A stretch of 14,572 nt of DNA from assembly GCA_023229485.1 (NCBI GenBank), contig JALNZJ010000004.1, positions 3,775 to 18,346 of the forward strand, given 5' to 3'. Shown in pieces: positions 1 through 8,108 of the stretch. The notes under the pieces are model-generated. The model was not told where the DNA came from, did no database searches, and worked only from the letters and a program-made list of their open reading frames with translations. Numbering within the stretch: the first letter of the stretch is position 1; each line of letters begins with the position of its first letter. Source of the DNA: a bacterium. Its GTDB lineage: Bacteria; Patescibacteriota; Minisyncoccia; Minisyncoccales; Minisyncoccaceae. The translations under genes were made by a program, and so were the position numbers.

Positions 1-599
1 TAGATAATAAGAAAATATTTTTAGTTAACTTGAGCAAAGGGAGGTTAGGAGAAATGAATAGTTCTTTAATTGGATTAATCGTAACGGGAAAATTGACCAT
101 AGCAGCTTTTTCGCGTGTCGATACCCCAGAAGAAAAAAGGAATAATTTTTATCTTTATATTGATGAGTTTCAGAATTTTGCTACTAATAGTATTTCTACT
201 ATTCTTTCGGAGGCAAGAAAGTATAAGCTATGCTTGACTATTGCACATCAATTTATAGGGCAGTTACCACAATTAATTAGAGATAGTGTATTTGGAAATG
301 TGGGTACGGTAGTTGCTTTTAGGATTGGAGCTGACGATGCGGAGTTTTTAGAGAAACAATTTCAGCCAACTTTTTCGGCTCATGATTTGATAAATATTGG
401 TAATTTTAATTTTTATACAAAATTAATGATTGACGGAGAAGTTTCTAAGCCATTCAATGTTATTGCTAATCCTCCATCATTTTCTGACGTAAATAGGGCG
501 GCTGACATTAAACAGTATTATTTTTTAGTTTATGGTCGTGATAGGTTTTTTGCAGAAAAAGACATCAAGGAAAGGCGAATGTTTATTGACTTAATGTAA
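1..599 (+). CDS. TraG/VirD4-type conjugation ATPase, C-terminal part (5' end outside window)
   Basis: The frame is open from the first base of the window, so only the last 198 residues are seen; the TTG at 30 and the ATG at 54 are internal. The visible part carries the family's NLSKGRLGE strand-turn region, then a hydrophobic strand ending in the Walker B motif YLYIDEFQNF, then a sensor-like LTIAHQFIGQLP segment and GNVGTVVAFRIGADDAEFLE, as in type IV secretion coupling ATPases (TraG/VirD4/TraD, HerA-related). Such proteins form hexamers at the inner membrane and drive DNA or protein substrates into a type IV secretion channel. The Walker A motif must lie upstream of the window. The next gene starts about 22 nt downstream, suggesting one operon. 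A VirB4-like role cannot be fully excluded, but the Walker B region fits coupling ATPases better. Confidence 0.8.
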   Translation, partial: DNKKIFLVNLSKGRLGEMNSSLIGLIVTGKLTIAAFSRVDTPEEKRNNFYLYIDEFQNFATNSISTILSEARKYKLCLTIAHQFIGQLPQLIRDSVFGNVGTVVAFRIGADDAEFLEKQFQPTFSAHDLINIGNFNFYTKLMIDGEVSKPFNVIANPPSFSDVNRAADIKQYYFLVYGRDRFFAEKDIKERRMFIDLM

Positions 600-621
600 T
601 ATTTATTTTATAGTAATATAT

Positions 622-3170
622 ATGGAAGAAGGTTTTTTAAAAGGTATTAAAAAGAAGGGGGGAACGATATTCCTCCTGATTTTGATCTTGTAAAAGCTAA
701 AAGAGAGTTAGCATTAGCTTATCATCCAGACATTGGTGGAGATGGGGAAAAGATGCAGAAAGTTAATAATGCGTTTGATAACGGAGATATTGAATTTTTG
801 TATGAGGAAGTGAAGAATTTGAGAATTTCTAAGGCAATAACCGAAGATCAAGAACAAATCTTACGTGATAAGATTTGTAATATACAGGAGATATATGATT
901 TTCCTGAAGAAGTTGAGGCGTTATCGACTAAGCTTAAAAAAGGAGAATACTTTGAAGTTGTTAATGAAATTATTAAAAGGGCAAGAGAAAAAGGCATATT
1001 TCATACCGTAATAGTTCCCGATAGTTCTAAAAAAATTTTAGGAATAAAAATGATTCCTTATAAGGCAACAGTTGACCCTGGTGATATTTATGAAGATGAA
1101 AAAAATGTTTCGGGTAGTAATGATGAGCGTAAGGAGCGTGGTGATATTGGAAAGCGTGAAAATAGTTCGATAAATGATCGACTTCGTGATATTGAGAGAA
1201 TGATGACAAAAATTAATGAAAGGAAAGAAAAAAGTTTCGATGATATGCAAACTGGAGTTGAGACTGAAAGAAAGATGCCAGCAGTAGAGGAAAAAGTTAC
1301 TACAGCAAGAGGAAAACTTTTGAAATCTCAGCAAATGATGGAAGAAATAAAAAGAGTGCAGGAAATTAGTAATCTGGATTTTCCTGTTAATGTAGTGTCT
1401 TTCGGTTCTAAGCAACAAGCTGAAAATGTTTTAAAAAAAGATGAAAAAAATATTGAGTTCATGCATCGTAGATTAAAAGAATGGACTGCTAGCGAAGTTA
1501 AGAACGATCCAATTTCTTTTATTTCTGATGTTTTGAATAACATTAATCGTCAAATTGAATTAAAGAGAGAAATAAAACTGCCCAAAAGGGCACTGGGCGT
1601 TGTTTTTCAATTACTTCAACGTGAGTATTCTAAAAATGAAGAATATAGCGATCGTAAAAGTAATAGAGATATTTTGGACGAGGCACGAGAAAATTTATTG
1701 GGAGGAGATGTTGAAAAAATATTAAATGAATTAAAAAATGCAGAGGATTTATTTAGAATTGATAGTATTTTTAGAGCCTATATAAAAGGTAGTGGAGTCG
1801 GTGATGGTAAAAAGAGTACCGAGGGGGAAATAGGCGATACGATACTTTTGGGAGATAGCAAGAAAGGAGATGGTACCTTTGTTGACAATAAGGTTAGTGA
1901 TAATAAGAAAGAATTTTATTTTGGAGGAGAGATTCCTTTGAGTGAAATAATAAGAACTGGAGCAAAAGGTAAAAATAAAAAAGCGGAAGGTTCTGGTAAA
2001 AAATTAAATATTATTGGGACTACTCCTTTAACGGAAAATGTTTTTGGAGATAATGAGCCTAATGTGGGAGTGAATAAAGTAGTTCGAGGTGGCACTATAC
2101 CTGTTGGTGAGGGCAATGAAATCAAAGAAACATCTAGCTTTAGAAATTCTGAGTTATTAGAAAAAAAGAGAAATGATATTATAAGAATGCAAGATGCTTT
2201 GAAGAATATTCCGCTTTCCGATAATGGAATTAAGGCTGAGGATGTTGCTCGATATTCAGGAAGTATTGAGGATAAAGGCGAGAAGAGTGATAATATTGAG
2301 AAGTTGGGCGTAGAGGGTGAAGGTGCCGAGAGTGGTAAATTGTTTAATGAAGGGGATGAGTTAAGGCTAGAAGCTAAACAGATTTATTTTGAAATGATTC
2401 GAGATCTAGTTGATTTGGATATTAAAATAGAGGATATAAAAAAAGAGAGGATAAGGCAGGAAAGAGTTTCAGTTCGTTTGGGAATAAGAAAAAGCAAAGA
2501 ATCAGAATTAGAAAATGAGTATCGAAAAACTCAAGATGATTATAGAAACCTAAGAAAAAAGATTGTAGAAAAAAGTGGCCTTGGTGAAGATGAAATAGAT
2601 GAAAAAATTATTTCAATGAGGCGGGAACTTGGGCAAATGAAGTCAAGGTTTAACAAGGAAAAGGCTGGGGAGTATATACAACATTTAAAAAAAATAGTTG
2701 AGTATCAAAAAGATTCCTTGCCTGAAAAGAAAAAAATTCTTTTTGAAAAAATAGTGACAACAATAAAGGATAAACGAGCTCAGATAATAATAAGTGCTTT
2801 ATTGCTGGGGATTTCTATTGCTATTCCTGCGACAGGTGGTGCTTCATGGCTTACCCATGGGATTGTGTCGGGTTTCCTTCCTGAAGAATTGGGAATGCCT
2901 TTGAAATATCTTGGCACAGCTACTGGTGGATATTTGTTTGGAAACGATCTTAAACCGATGCTTGAAGCAAGAAAATTGAAAATTGTTGAAATTGAGAAAA
3001 GGATAGTTGAAAAAATTAACAATTTTGTATATCCTAAAGTAAATAGCATTAATGATTTTAGTGTAGATGATGATTATGTGATTAAGAATGCAACTTTTTT
3101 TAATAAGTTTCAAAAATTGGAAGCGAAGAATAATTTTATAAAAGCAAAAAAGCAAATAATAGAATCATAA
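622..3170 (+). CDS. Coiled-coil membrane protein with N-terminal J-domain; apparent frameshift near 657-662
   Basis: The long open frame has its first ATG at 753, but that ATG falls inside a J-domain. Translating upstream in the same frame gives KRELALAYHPDIGGDGEKM, helix II plus the HPD signature, followed by the helix III-like QKVNNAFDNGDIEFL. This frame has a stop at 648-650 and no ATG, GTG or TTG before 753. ATG 622 opens a second frame (MEEGFLKGIKKKGG) that runs into the same J-domain if one base is added in the G6 run 657-662, giving about 849 residues. The body is very charged and coiled-coil-like. Counting from 753, residues about 676-740 are hydrophobic, with IIISALLLGISIAIP and glycine-rich segments suggesting one or two membrane spans. 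HPD J-proteins stimulate Hsp70 ATPase; what this one recruits is unknown. It lies between the conjugation ATPase and small acidic genes, so a role at that membrane machine is inferred. Confidence 0.72.
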
Positions 3171-3182
3171 CGAAAAAACAAT

Positions 3183-3491
3183 ATGAACCCAAAAGAAAAA
3201 ATTTCAATTCATTGTAAAGATATAATAAGTGAACTTAATCTAGAAAATCTTTCAGAGGATGAACAAGTGAAAATGATTTCTGAGATGAGTGATGTTGTTT
3301 ATGAAAAGATTATCCTTAGAGTTCTCGATAAATTAAGTATTGAAGATTCTGTTGCTTTGACTAATTTACTTAATTTAGAAAAGCATGAGGAATCTACAGC
3401 TTTTTTAAATGAAAAAATTCCAAATTTTGAAAAAATTATAGATGAGGAAGTTACAGATTTTCAAGAAGAACTAATTAAATTTTCAAAATAA
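3183..3491 (+). CDS. Small acidic protein, DUF5663-like
   Basis: A 102-residue acidic, all-helical-looking protein. It contains LSEDEQVKMISEMSDVVYEKIILRVLDKLS, then FLNEKIPNFEKIIDEEV and a helical tail. This 'E.q...M......v..ri..rvl..L.....FL.ekiPnfe.ii.eE' pattern resembles the small DUF5663 proteins common in CPR genomes; the family assignment is from memory of the pattern. No signal peptide or membrane segment is visible. It starts 12 nt after the J-domain gene, and its TAA overlaps the next ATG (TAATG at 3489-3493), so translational coupling in one operon is likely. Function is unknown; association with the secretion or conjugation cluster is inferred only from position. Confidence 0.7.
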   Translation: MNPKEKISIHCKDIISELNLENLSEDEQVKMISEMSDVVYEKIILRVLDKLSIEDSVALTNLLNLEKHEESTAFLNEKIPNFEKIIDEEVTDFQEELIKFSK

Positions 3492-3910
3492 TGATAAATA
3501 GTACTGATGACCAGAATATCGGTCCATTGGAAGAAGACATGGTAGTAGAAGAAGAGAAAGAAGAAACTGCTCCTGTTTCCGAAGCAGATATTTTGGAAAG
3601 AGAAAAGACTTTAGAAGAGGAAAAAAAGTTACTTGATCCAGTGACTAAATTTGTTAATTATTTTTTTAAAAAAAAGAGTATTGAAAAAGATGAACGTGAG
3701 GAGGTCGCTCATATTGAACAATTAAGTTCCAAGAAAGAAGATGCTCCCATAAAGACCGAAAAGGATGAAATTGACGAGCTTGTTGCTATCGCTTTATCGA
3801 AAGGGATTGAGGTAGCTGGTAATTTGGCGAAACATAAGAGTCCTTATGTTATTGACGCTTTTCATGATAGACTAATAGAAGAGATGAAAAAAGGAAAAAC
3901 CGACGAATAA
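3491..3910 (+). CDS. Hypothetical acidic protein, last gene of the conjugation-type operon
   Basis: 139 residues. The first half is extremely rich in Glu and Asp (runs such as EEDMVVEEEKEE and a KTLEEEKKLLD helix) and probably disordered or coiled-coil. A short lysine patch (FKKKS) follows a hydrophobic FVNYFF. The C-terminal about 45 residues (DEIDELVAIALSKGIEVAGN, then LAKHKSPYVIDAFHDRLIEEM) look like a small folded helical domain. The start ATG overlaps the previous stop by one base. An intrinsic terminator follows 5 nt after the stop, so this closes the transcription unit. I do not recognise a named family. The conserved-looking C-terminus with an acidic tether would suit a protein-protein adaptor, but that is speculation. 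Confidence 0.65.
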   Translation: MINSTDDQNIGPLEEDMVVEEEKEETAPVSEADILEREKTLEEEKKLLDPVTKFVNYFFKKKSIEKDEREEVAHIEQLSSKKEDAPIKTEKDEIDELVAIALSKGIEVAGNLAKHKSPYVIDAFHDRLIEEMKKGKTDE

Positions 3911-3915
3911 AAAAT

Positions 3916-3937
3916 AAACCGCATAATAGCGGTTTTT
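3916..3937 (+). terminator. Intrinsic terminator after the conjugation-type operon
   Basis: A perfect 7-bp stem AAACCGC (3916-3922) / GCGGTTT (3929-3935) with a 6-nt loop and a T tract that continues as TTTTTGATTTTT. It lies 5 nt after the stop at 3910. Confidence 0.85.
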
Positions 3938-4018
3938 GATTTTTAAAGAAGGAGTGGCGAGAATTTAAAAAATGAGATAGCATTTAAGAAAGACTGATTT
4001 TAAAGAACGAATGAAGAT

Positions 4019-7000
4019 ATGAACAAAGATTTGCTTAAAAAACTTAATAAAGAGCAAAAGGAAGCTACAATTTTTGGCAATGGACCCTTGATGGTGGTTG
4101 CTGGGGCTGGAACTGGAAAAACAACAGTTTTGACCAATAGGATAGCTTATTTAATTGAGAGAAAGAATATAAAACCTCAAGAAATTTTGGCTTTAACTTT
4201 TACTGAAAAGGCAGCACAAGAAATGCAGGATAGAGTAGAAAAATTACTTCCTTTTGGTTATTATGATTTTTGGATTTCGACATTTCATTCTTTTGCGGAT
4301 AAGCTATTAAGAACACACGGACTCATTATTGGAATACCGACTGACTATAAGCTTTTAGAGCAGACCGGAAGTTGGATAATGGTAAAGAAGAATTTTGGCA
4401 AATTCAGTTTTTTAAAAGAATATCGTCCCTTGGGTAATCCAACTAAATTTATTCATGCTTTAATTTCACATTTTAATCATTGTAAGAATGAGGGGATTTA
4501 TCCTGAAAATTATCGAGAGTATGCCGAAACTTTAAAGATGGATACTGATAGTTTTTTATTGAAAAAAAGTAAGAAAAAAAAGATAGGTGAGGAAAATGAG
4601 GATGAATTAAAGTTAGCAGAGCGAGCAAGAATAGAAGAGCTAGCAATGGCTTATGAAACATATCAACAATTATTATTGGATAATAGTTGTCTTGATTTTG
4701 GTGATTTGATAAATTATGCAATTAAATTACTTGAAAAAAAACCAGAGATACTTGAAAAAATGAGAATGCAATTTAAATATGTGCTTGTTGATGAATTTCA
4801 GGATACAAATTGGGTTCAATATGAACTTGTGAAAAAAATTGCTTTTCCTAAAAATAATATAAATGTTTTTGCTGACGACGATCAAAGTATTTTTTCTTTC
4901 CAAGGAGCATCATTTAATAATGTTCTTCGTTTTAAGAAGGATTATCCGAATTCAAAAGATACTGTTTTGATTCAGAATTATCGTTCTCCGCAGAATATTC
5001 TTGACTTAGCATATAATTTTATCCAGTATAACAATCCTAATAGGCTTGAATATCAATTGAATGAAATTGAGGAAATAAGAAAAAGGGCCGAGGAGAGAGG
5101 AGTTGATCTTGATAATTTTAAAAAAATTGATAAGAAGGGGGCATTGGAGCTTTTAAGTTTTGAATCAGCTGATGAAGAGATAACTGGTGTTGTTGGTAAG
5201 ATATGGGAAATTAAAGAGATGGATGATAATGTTAGTTTTTCTGATTTTGCAATCTTAACTAGAACAAATGATTCAGCGAATAATTTTAGTCGAGCTATGG
5301 ATAGGGCTGGAATACCTTATCAGTTCTATTCTTCAAAGGGGTTGTATACTCATCCTTTAATATTGGATATGATTTCGTATTTTAAGGTATTGATTGATTT
5401 TTATGATTCAGCAAGTTTTTATAGAATACTCAGAATGTTACCTTTGGATTTACCACCCGAAGATGTAGCTAAAATAACTCAATATAGCAACAAAAAAGGA
5501 CTTCCAGTTTTTGAGGCTATTCAGCAAGATGATTTACTGGATACGATAACACAAGTAAATAGGAAAAAACTTCAAGATCTAATTTTGTTCATAAGGAAGC
5601 ATTATCGATTATCTCGAGAAAAAAATGTGGCTGAAGTTTTTGTTAATATCCTTGAGGATGTTGGTTATTCGAGAGTGTTGTCGGCGGCTACCGAAGAGAA
5701 TTTGCATAATTGGGAGGTTATATATCAGTTCTATGAAAAGATAAAAAATTTCGAAAATACACATATAGACGGAAAGTTAATTTCATTTACCGAGCAAATG
5801 CAGATGGAATTAGATTCAGGAGAAGAAGGTAATTTTAAAATTAGCCTTGATGATGCTTTTGATTCGGTTAAAATAATGACGGTTCATTCTGCAAAAGGAC
5901 TAGAGTTTGATTATGTATTTTTGACAAATTTGGTGCATAGGAAATTTCCCTCTGACCAAAGAAAGGAACCAATAGAGATACCTGATAAGCTAGTTAAAGA
6001 AGTTTTACCTGAAGGAGATGCACATATCCAGGAAGAGAGAAGACTTTTTTATGTGGGATTAACTAGGGCAAAAAAGGGATTATTTCTAACATGGGCTTCT
6101 GATTATGGTGGAAAGATATTAAAAAAACCATCACGATTTTTACTGGAAAGTAAGTTGATAAGCGAAGAAGCTTTGGAAAAGCAAAAATTAACTAGAGGCC
6201 ATGGCAGTAGTTCTTATGGGAAAAATTTTGGATTCAAATTAGAATCGAATGAAACCATAAAGAATGATAATATTAAAAGATTTTTACCCGACCATTTTTC
6301 TTTTTCACAGCTTGCTTCTTTTGAAAATTGTCCCTTGCAGTATAAGTTTATGCATATTTTGAAAATTCCAACTAAAGGAAAGTCTAATTTTAGTTTTGGC
6401 AAGAGTATCCACAATTCTTTATATAAATTTGTATATGATTCGCAAAATGGTCTTAAAAATGAGTATCCGACATTAGGTGATTTAATGCGTACTTATGAAA
6501 AGGAATGGATTAATGACTGGTATGAGGATGCTCAGGAGCAGCAAGAATTTTTTAAAAACGGAGAAAAAATATTAAAGAATTTTTATAATAATTTTATTTT
6601 AGATAAACCAAAGGTGTTCACTTTTGACGACGTTCTTGCACTTGAAAAAACTTTTTCATTAAAAATTGTTGGCAATAATGTCATTGGGGCCATTGATAGA
6701 ATTGATGATCTTGGTGATGGTGTTGAAATTATTGATTATAAAACTGGTAATCCAAAAACAAGCTTAGGAACTGATGAACGATTTCAGCTATTAATTTATC
6801 ATTTAGCGGCAAAAAAAATATTTAATTTGGAAGTTAAAAAGCTAACATTTTTCTATGTTGAAAATGGATCAAAATTTTCTTTTGAACCAAAGGATGGGGA
6901 TGAAGATAAGACGGAAAAAAAGATAGCTGATATAATAGATAAATTAAAGAGAAGTAGTTTTAAGCCAACAGCTGGTTGGCATTGTCAGTTTTGTGATTTT

Positions 7001-7030
7001 AAGAACATTTGTTCTCATAAAAAGAGTTAA
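4019..7030 (+). CDS. UvrD/PcrA-type DNA helicase fused to RecB-like PD-(D/E)XK Fe-S nuclease
   Basis: 1003 residues. SF1A helicase motifs occur in order: I GAGTGKTT (29-36), Ia LALTFTEKAAQEM, Ib STFHSFADKLL, II VDEFQD (D258-D262), III FADDDQSIFSFQGA, IV QNYRSPQNIL, V TVHSAKGLEFD (621-631), VI YVGLTRAKK (from 678). The C-terminal nuclease begins at SFSQLASFENCPLQYKF, with C771, then FGKSIHNSLYKF, GAIDRIDD (D893) and IIDYKTG (D906, K908). It ends with C989, C992 and C998; with C771 these make the four ligands of an AddB/Cas4-like iron-sulfur cluster. The activity expected is ATP-driven 3'-5' unwinding coupled to strand degradation, in recombination repair or foreign DNA processing. No second AddA/B or RecC/D subunit lies beside it, so it may act alone. 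gpsA follows after 10 nt. No strong SD or promoter is seen; ATG 4019 is the only start that keeps the N-terminal Q motif region. Confidence 0.93.
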   Translation: MNKDLLKKLNKEQKEATIFGNGPLMVVAGAGTGKTTVLTNRIAYLIERKNIKPQEILALTFTEKAAQEMQDRVEKLLPFGYYDFWISTFHSFADKLLRTHGLIIGIPTDYKLLEQTGSWIMVKKNFGKFSFLKEYRPLGNPTKFIHALISHFNHCKNEGIYPENYREYAETLKMDTDSFLLKKSKKKKIGEENEDELKLAERARIEELAMAYETYQQLLLDNSCLDFGDLINYAIKLLEKKPEILEKMRMQFKYVLVDEFQDTNWVQYELVKKIAFPKNNINVFADDDQSIFSFQGASFNNVLRFKKDYPNSKDTVLIQNYRSPQNILDLAYNFIQYNNPNRLEYQLNEIEEIRKRAEERGVDLDNFKKIDKKGALELLSFESADEEITGVVGKIWEIKEMDDNVSFSDFAILTRTNDSANNFSRAMDRAGIPYQFYSSKGLYTHPLILDMISYFKVLIDFYDSASFYRILRMLPLDLPPEDVAKITQYSNKKGLPVFEAIQQDDLLDTITQVNRKKLQDLILFIRKHYRLSREKNVAEVFVNILEDVGYSRVLSAATEENLHNWEVIYQFYEKIKNFENTHIDGKLISFTEQMQMELDSGEEGNFKISLDDAFDSVKIMTVHSAKGLEFDYVFLTNLVHRKFPSDQRKEPIEIPDKLVKEVLPEGDAHIQEERRLFYVGLTRAKKGLFLTWASDYGGKILKKPSRFLLESKLISEEALEKQKLTRGHGSSSYGKNFGFKLESNETIKNDNIKRFLPDHFSFSQLASFENCPLQYKFMHILKIPTKGKSNFSFGKSIHNSLYKFVYDSQNGLKNEYPTLGDLMRTYEKEWINDWYEDAQEQQEFFKNGEKILKNFYNNFILDKPKVFTFDDVLALEKTFSLKIVGNNVIGAIDRIDDLGDGVEIIDYKTGNPKTSLGTDERFQLLIYHLAAKKIFNLEVKKLTFFYVENGSKFSFEPKDGDEDKTEKKIADIIDKLKRSSFKPTAGWHCQFCDFKNICSHKKS

Positions 7031-7040
7031 TGTTAAAAAT

Positions 7041-8051
7041 ATGAAAAACAGTAAATTAGAAAAAATAGTAATTCTTGGCGATGGTGCATGGGGAACAACT
7101 TTAGCGGGAGTAGCCAGCAAGAATGGATATGATGTTGTTTTGTGGAGTAATTTTCCAGAATATTTAGAAGAGCTTAATAAAAAAAGAGAGAATAGAATAT
7201 ACATGCCTGGAATTAAAATTCCAAAAGAGATTGTTTTTGAAAATGACTTAGAGAAAGCTATTTCCGGACGAGATATTATAATTTTTGCTATTCCTTCAAA
7301 ATTTTTTCGGGAGGTTGTGGTGAAAATAAAAAAGTCAAAAATTTCTTTAAAAGGTAAAGTGTTTGTTAATGTTGCAAAAGGCATTGAGCAAAAAACCTTG
7401 AAGAGAATGACTGAGATATTCAAAGATGAACTTGGAAATATAAAAGTGGCAGTGTTGTCTGGCCCAACAATCGCAATTGAAGTTGCAAAAGAATTACCAG
7501 CACTTATAGTAGCTGCTTCAAGGGATAAAAAAGTTGCTCAACGAATTCAAGATATTTTTTCTAATGAGTATTTTCGTGTTTATACTAGTAGGGACGTTAT
7601 TGGTGTTGAATTGGGCGGTCCGCTTAAGAATATTATTGCTGTTGTGGCTGGAATTTCTGATGGACTTGGCTATGGTTCTAATGCTAAAGCAGCAATTTTA
7701 TCAAGGGGTATTGTGGAAATTCAGAGATTAGGACAATTAATGGGGGCTAAGAAAAAAACTTTTGCTGGTCTTGCTGGGTTGGGAGACTTATCGACTACTT
7801 GCATAAGTCCTGACAGTAGAAATAGAACTTTTGGGGAAAGGATAGGTAGGGGAGAAAGAATGAAAGATATTGTAAATTCTACTTCGGCAATAATTGAAGG
7901 AGCTACAACAACTGAAGCGATTTATGAGCTTAGTCAAAGATATAAAATAGAAATGCCGATTACGGAACAAGTGTATTTAATACTTTATAAAAATAAGCAT
8001 CCTAAGCAGGCAATGATAGACTTAATGACTAGGGAGAAAAGGGCAGAATAA
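7041..8051 (+). CDS. gpsA: Glycerol-3-phosphate dehydrogenase [NAD(P)+]
   Basis: 336 residues, normal length for GpsA. It reduces dihydroxyacetone phosphate to sn-glycerol-3-phosphate in the cytoplasm, the entry step for glycerophospholipids. Visible motifs: Rossmann GDGAWGTTLAG at the N-terminus, IIFAIPSKFFREVV, VNVAKGIEQKTL, VLSGPTIAIEVA, the catalytic lysine region GGPLKNIIAVVAGISDGLG (K196), NAKAAILSRGIVEIQRLG, the substrate loop GLAGLGDLSTTC followed by SRNRTFGERIGRG, and EGATTTEAIYEL. The start at 7041 places the nucleotide-binding loop at the usual distance from the N-terminus; the longer GTG reading from 6993 would overlap the helicase gene and adds no conserved sequence. It lies 10 nt downstream of the helicase and is probably co-transcribed. 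No terminator is visible before 8109. Confidence 0.97.
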   Translation: MKNSKLEKIVILGDGAWGTTLAGVASKNGYDVVLWSNFPEYLEELNKKRENRIYMPGIKIPKEIVFENDLEKAISGRDIIIFAIPSKFFREVVVKIKKSKISLKGKVFVNVAKGIEQKTLKRMTEIFKDELGNIKVAVLSGPTIAIEVAKELPALIVAASRDKKVAQRIQDIFSNEYFRVYTSRDVIGVELGGPLKNIIAVVAGISDGLGYGSNAKAAILSRGIVEIQRLGQLMGAKKKTFAGLAGLGDLSTTCISPDSRNRTFGERIGRGERMKDIVNSTSAIIEGATTTEAIYELSQRYKIEMPITEQVYLILYKNKHPKQAMIDLMTREKRAE

Positions 8052-8108
8052 TTTTTGTTTGCATTAATATTTGAAGATGATATCATTATATAAAATAAAC
8101 AATTTATT

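Noticed and set aside
753..755. ATG 753 as the true start of the J-domain gene
   Set aside because: It would remove the HPD motif and helix II, which are encoded in the same frame just upstream; a frameshifted start at 622 explains the sequence better.
1027..3155. Several antisense ORFs inside the J-domain gene and other large genes
   Set aside because: They are mirror frames of AT-rich coding sequence, with low-complexity translations and no start signals.
6993..7040. GTG 6993 as a start for gpsA, overlapping the helicase gene
   Set aside because: It adds 16 residues with no conserved content; ATG 7041 gives the normal GpsA N-terminus.
8052..8108. Promoter for the adhesin gene (TTGCAT and TATAAA boxes)
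   Set aside because: The boxes are either 12, 19 or about 24 nt apart depending on choice; none is a convincing pair in this AT-rich gap.
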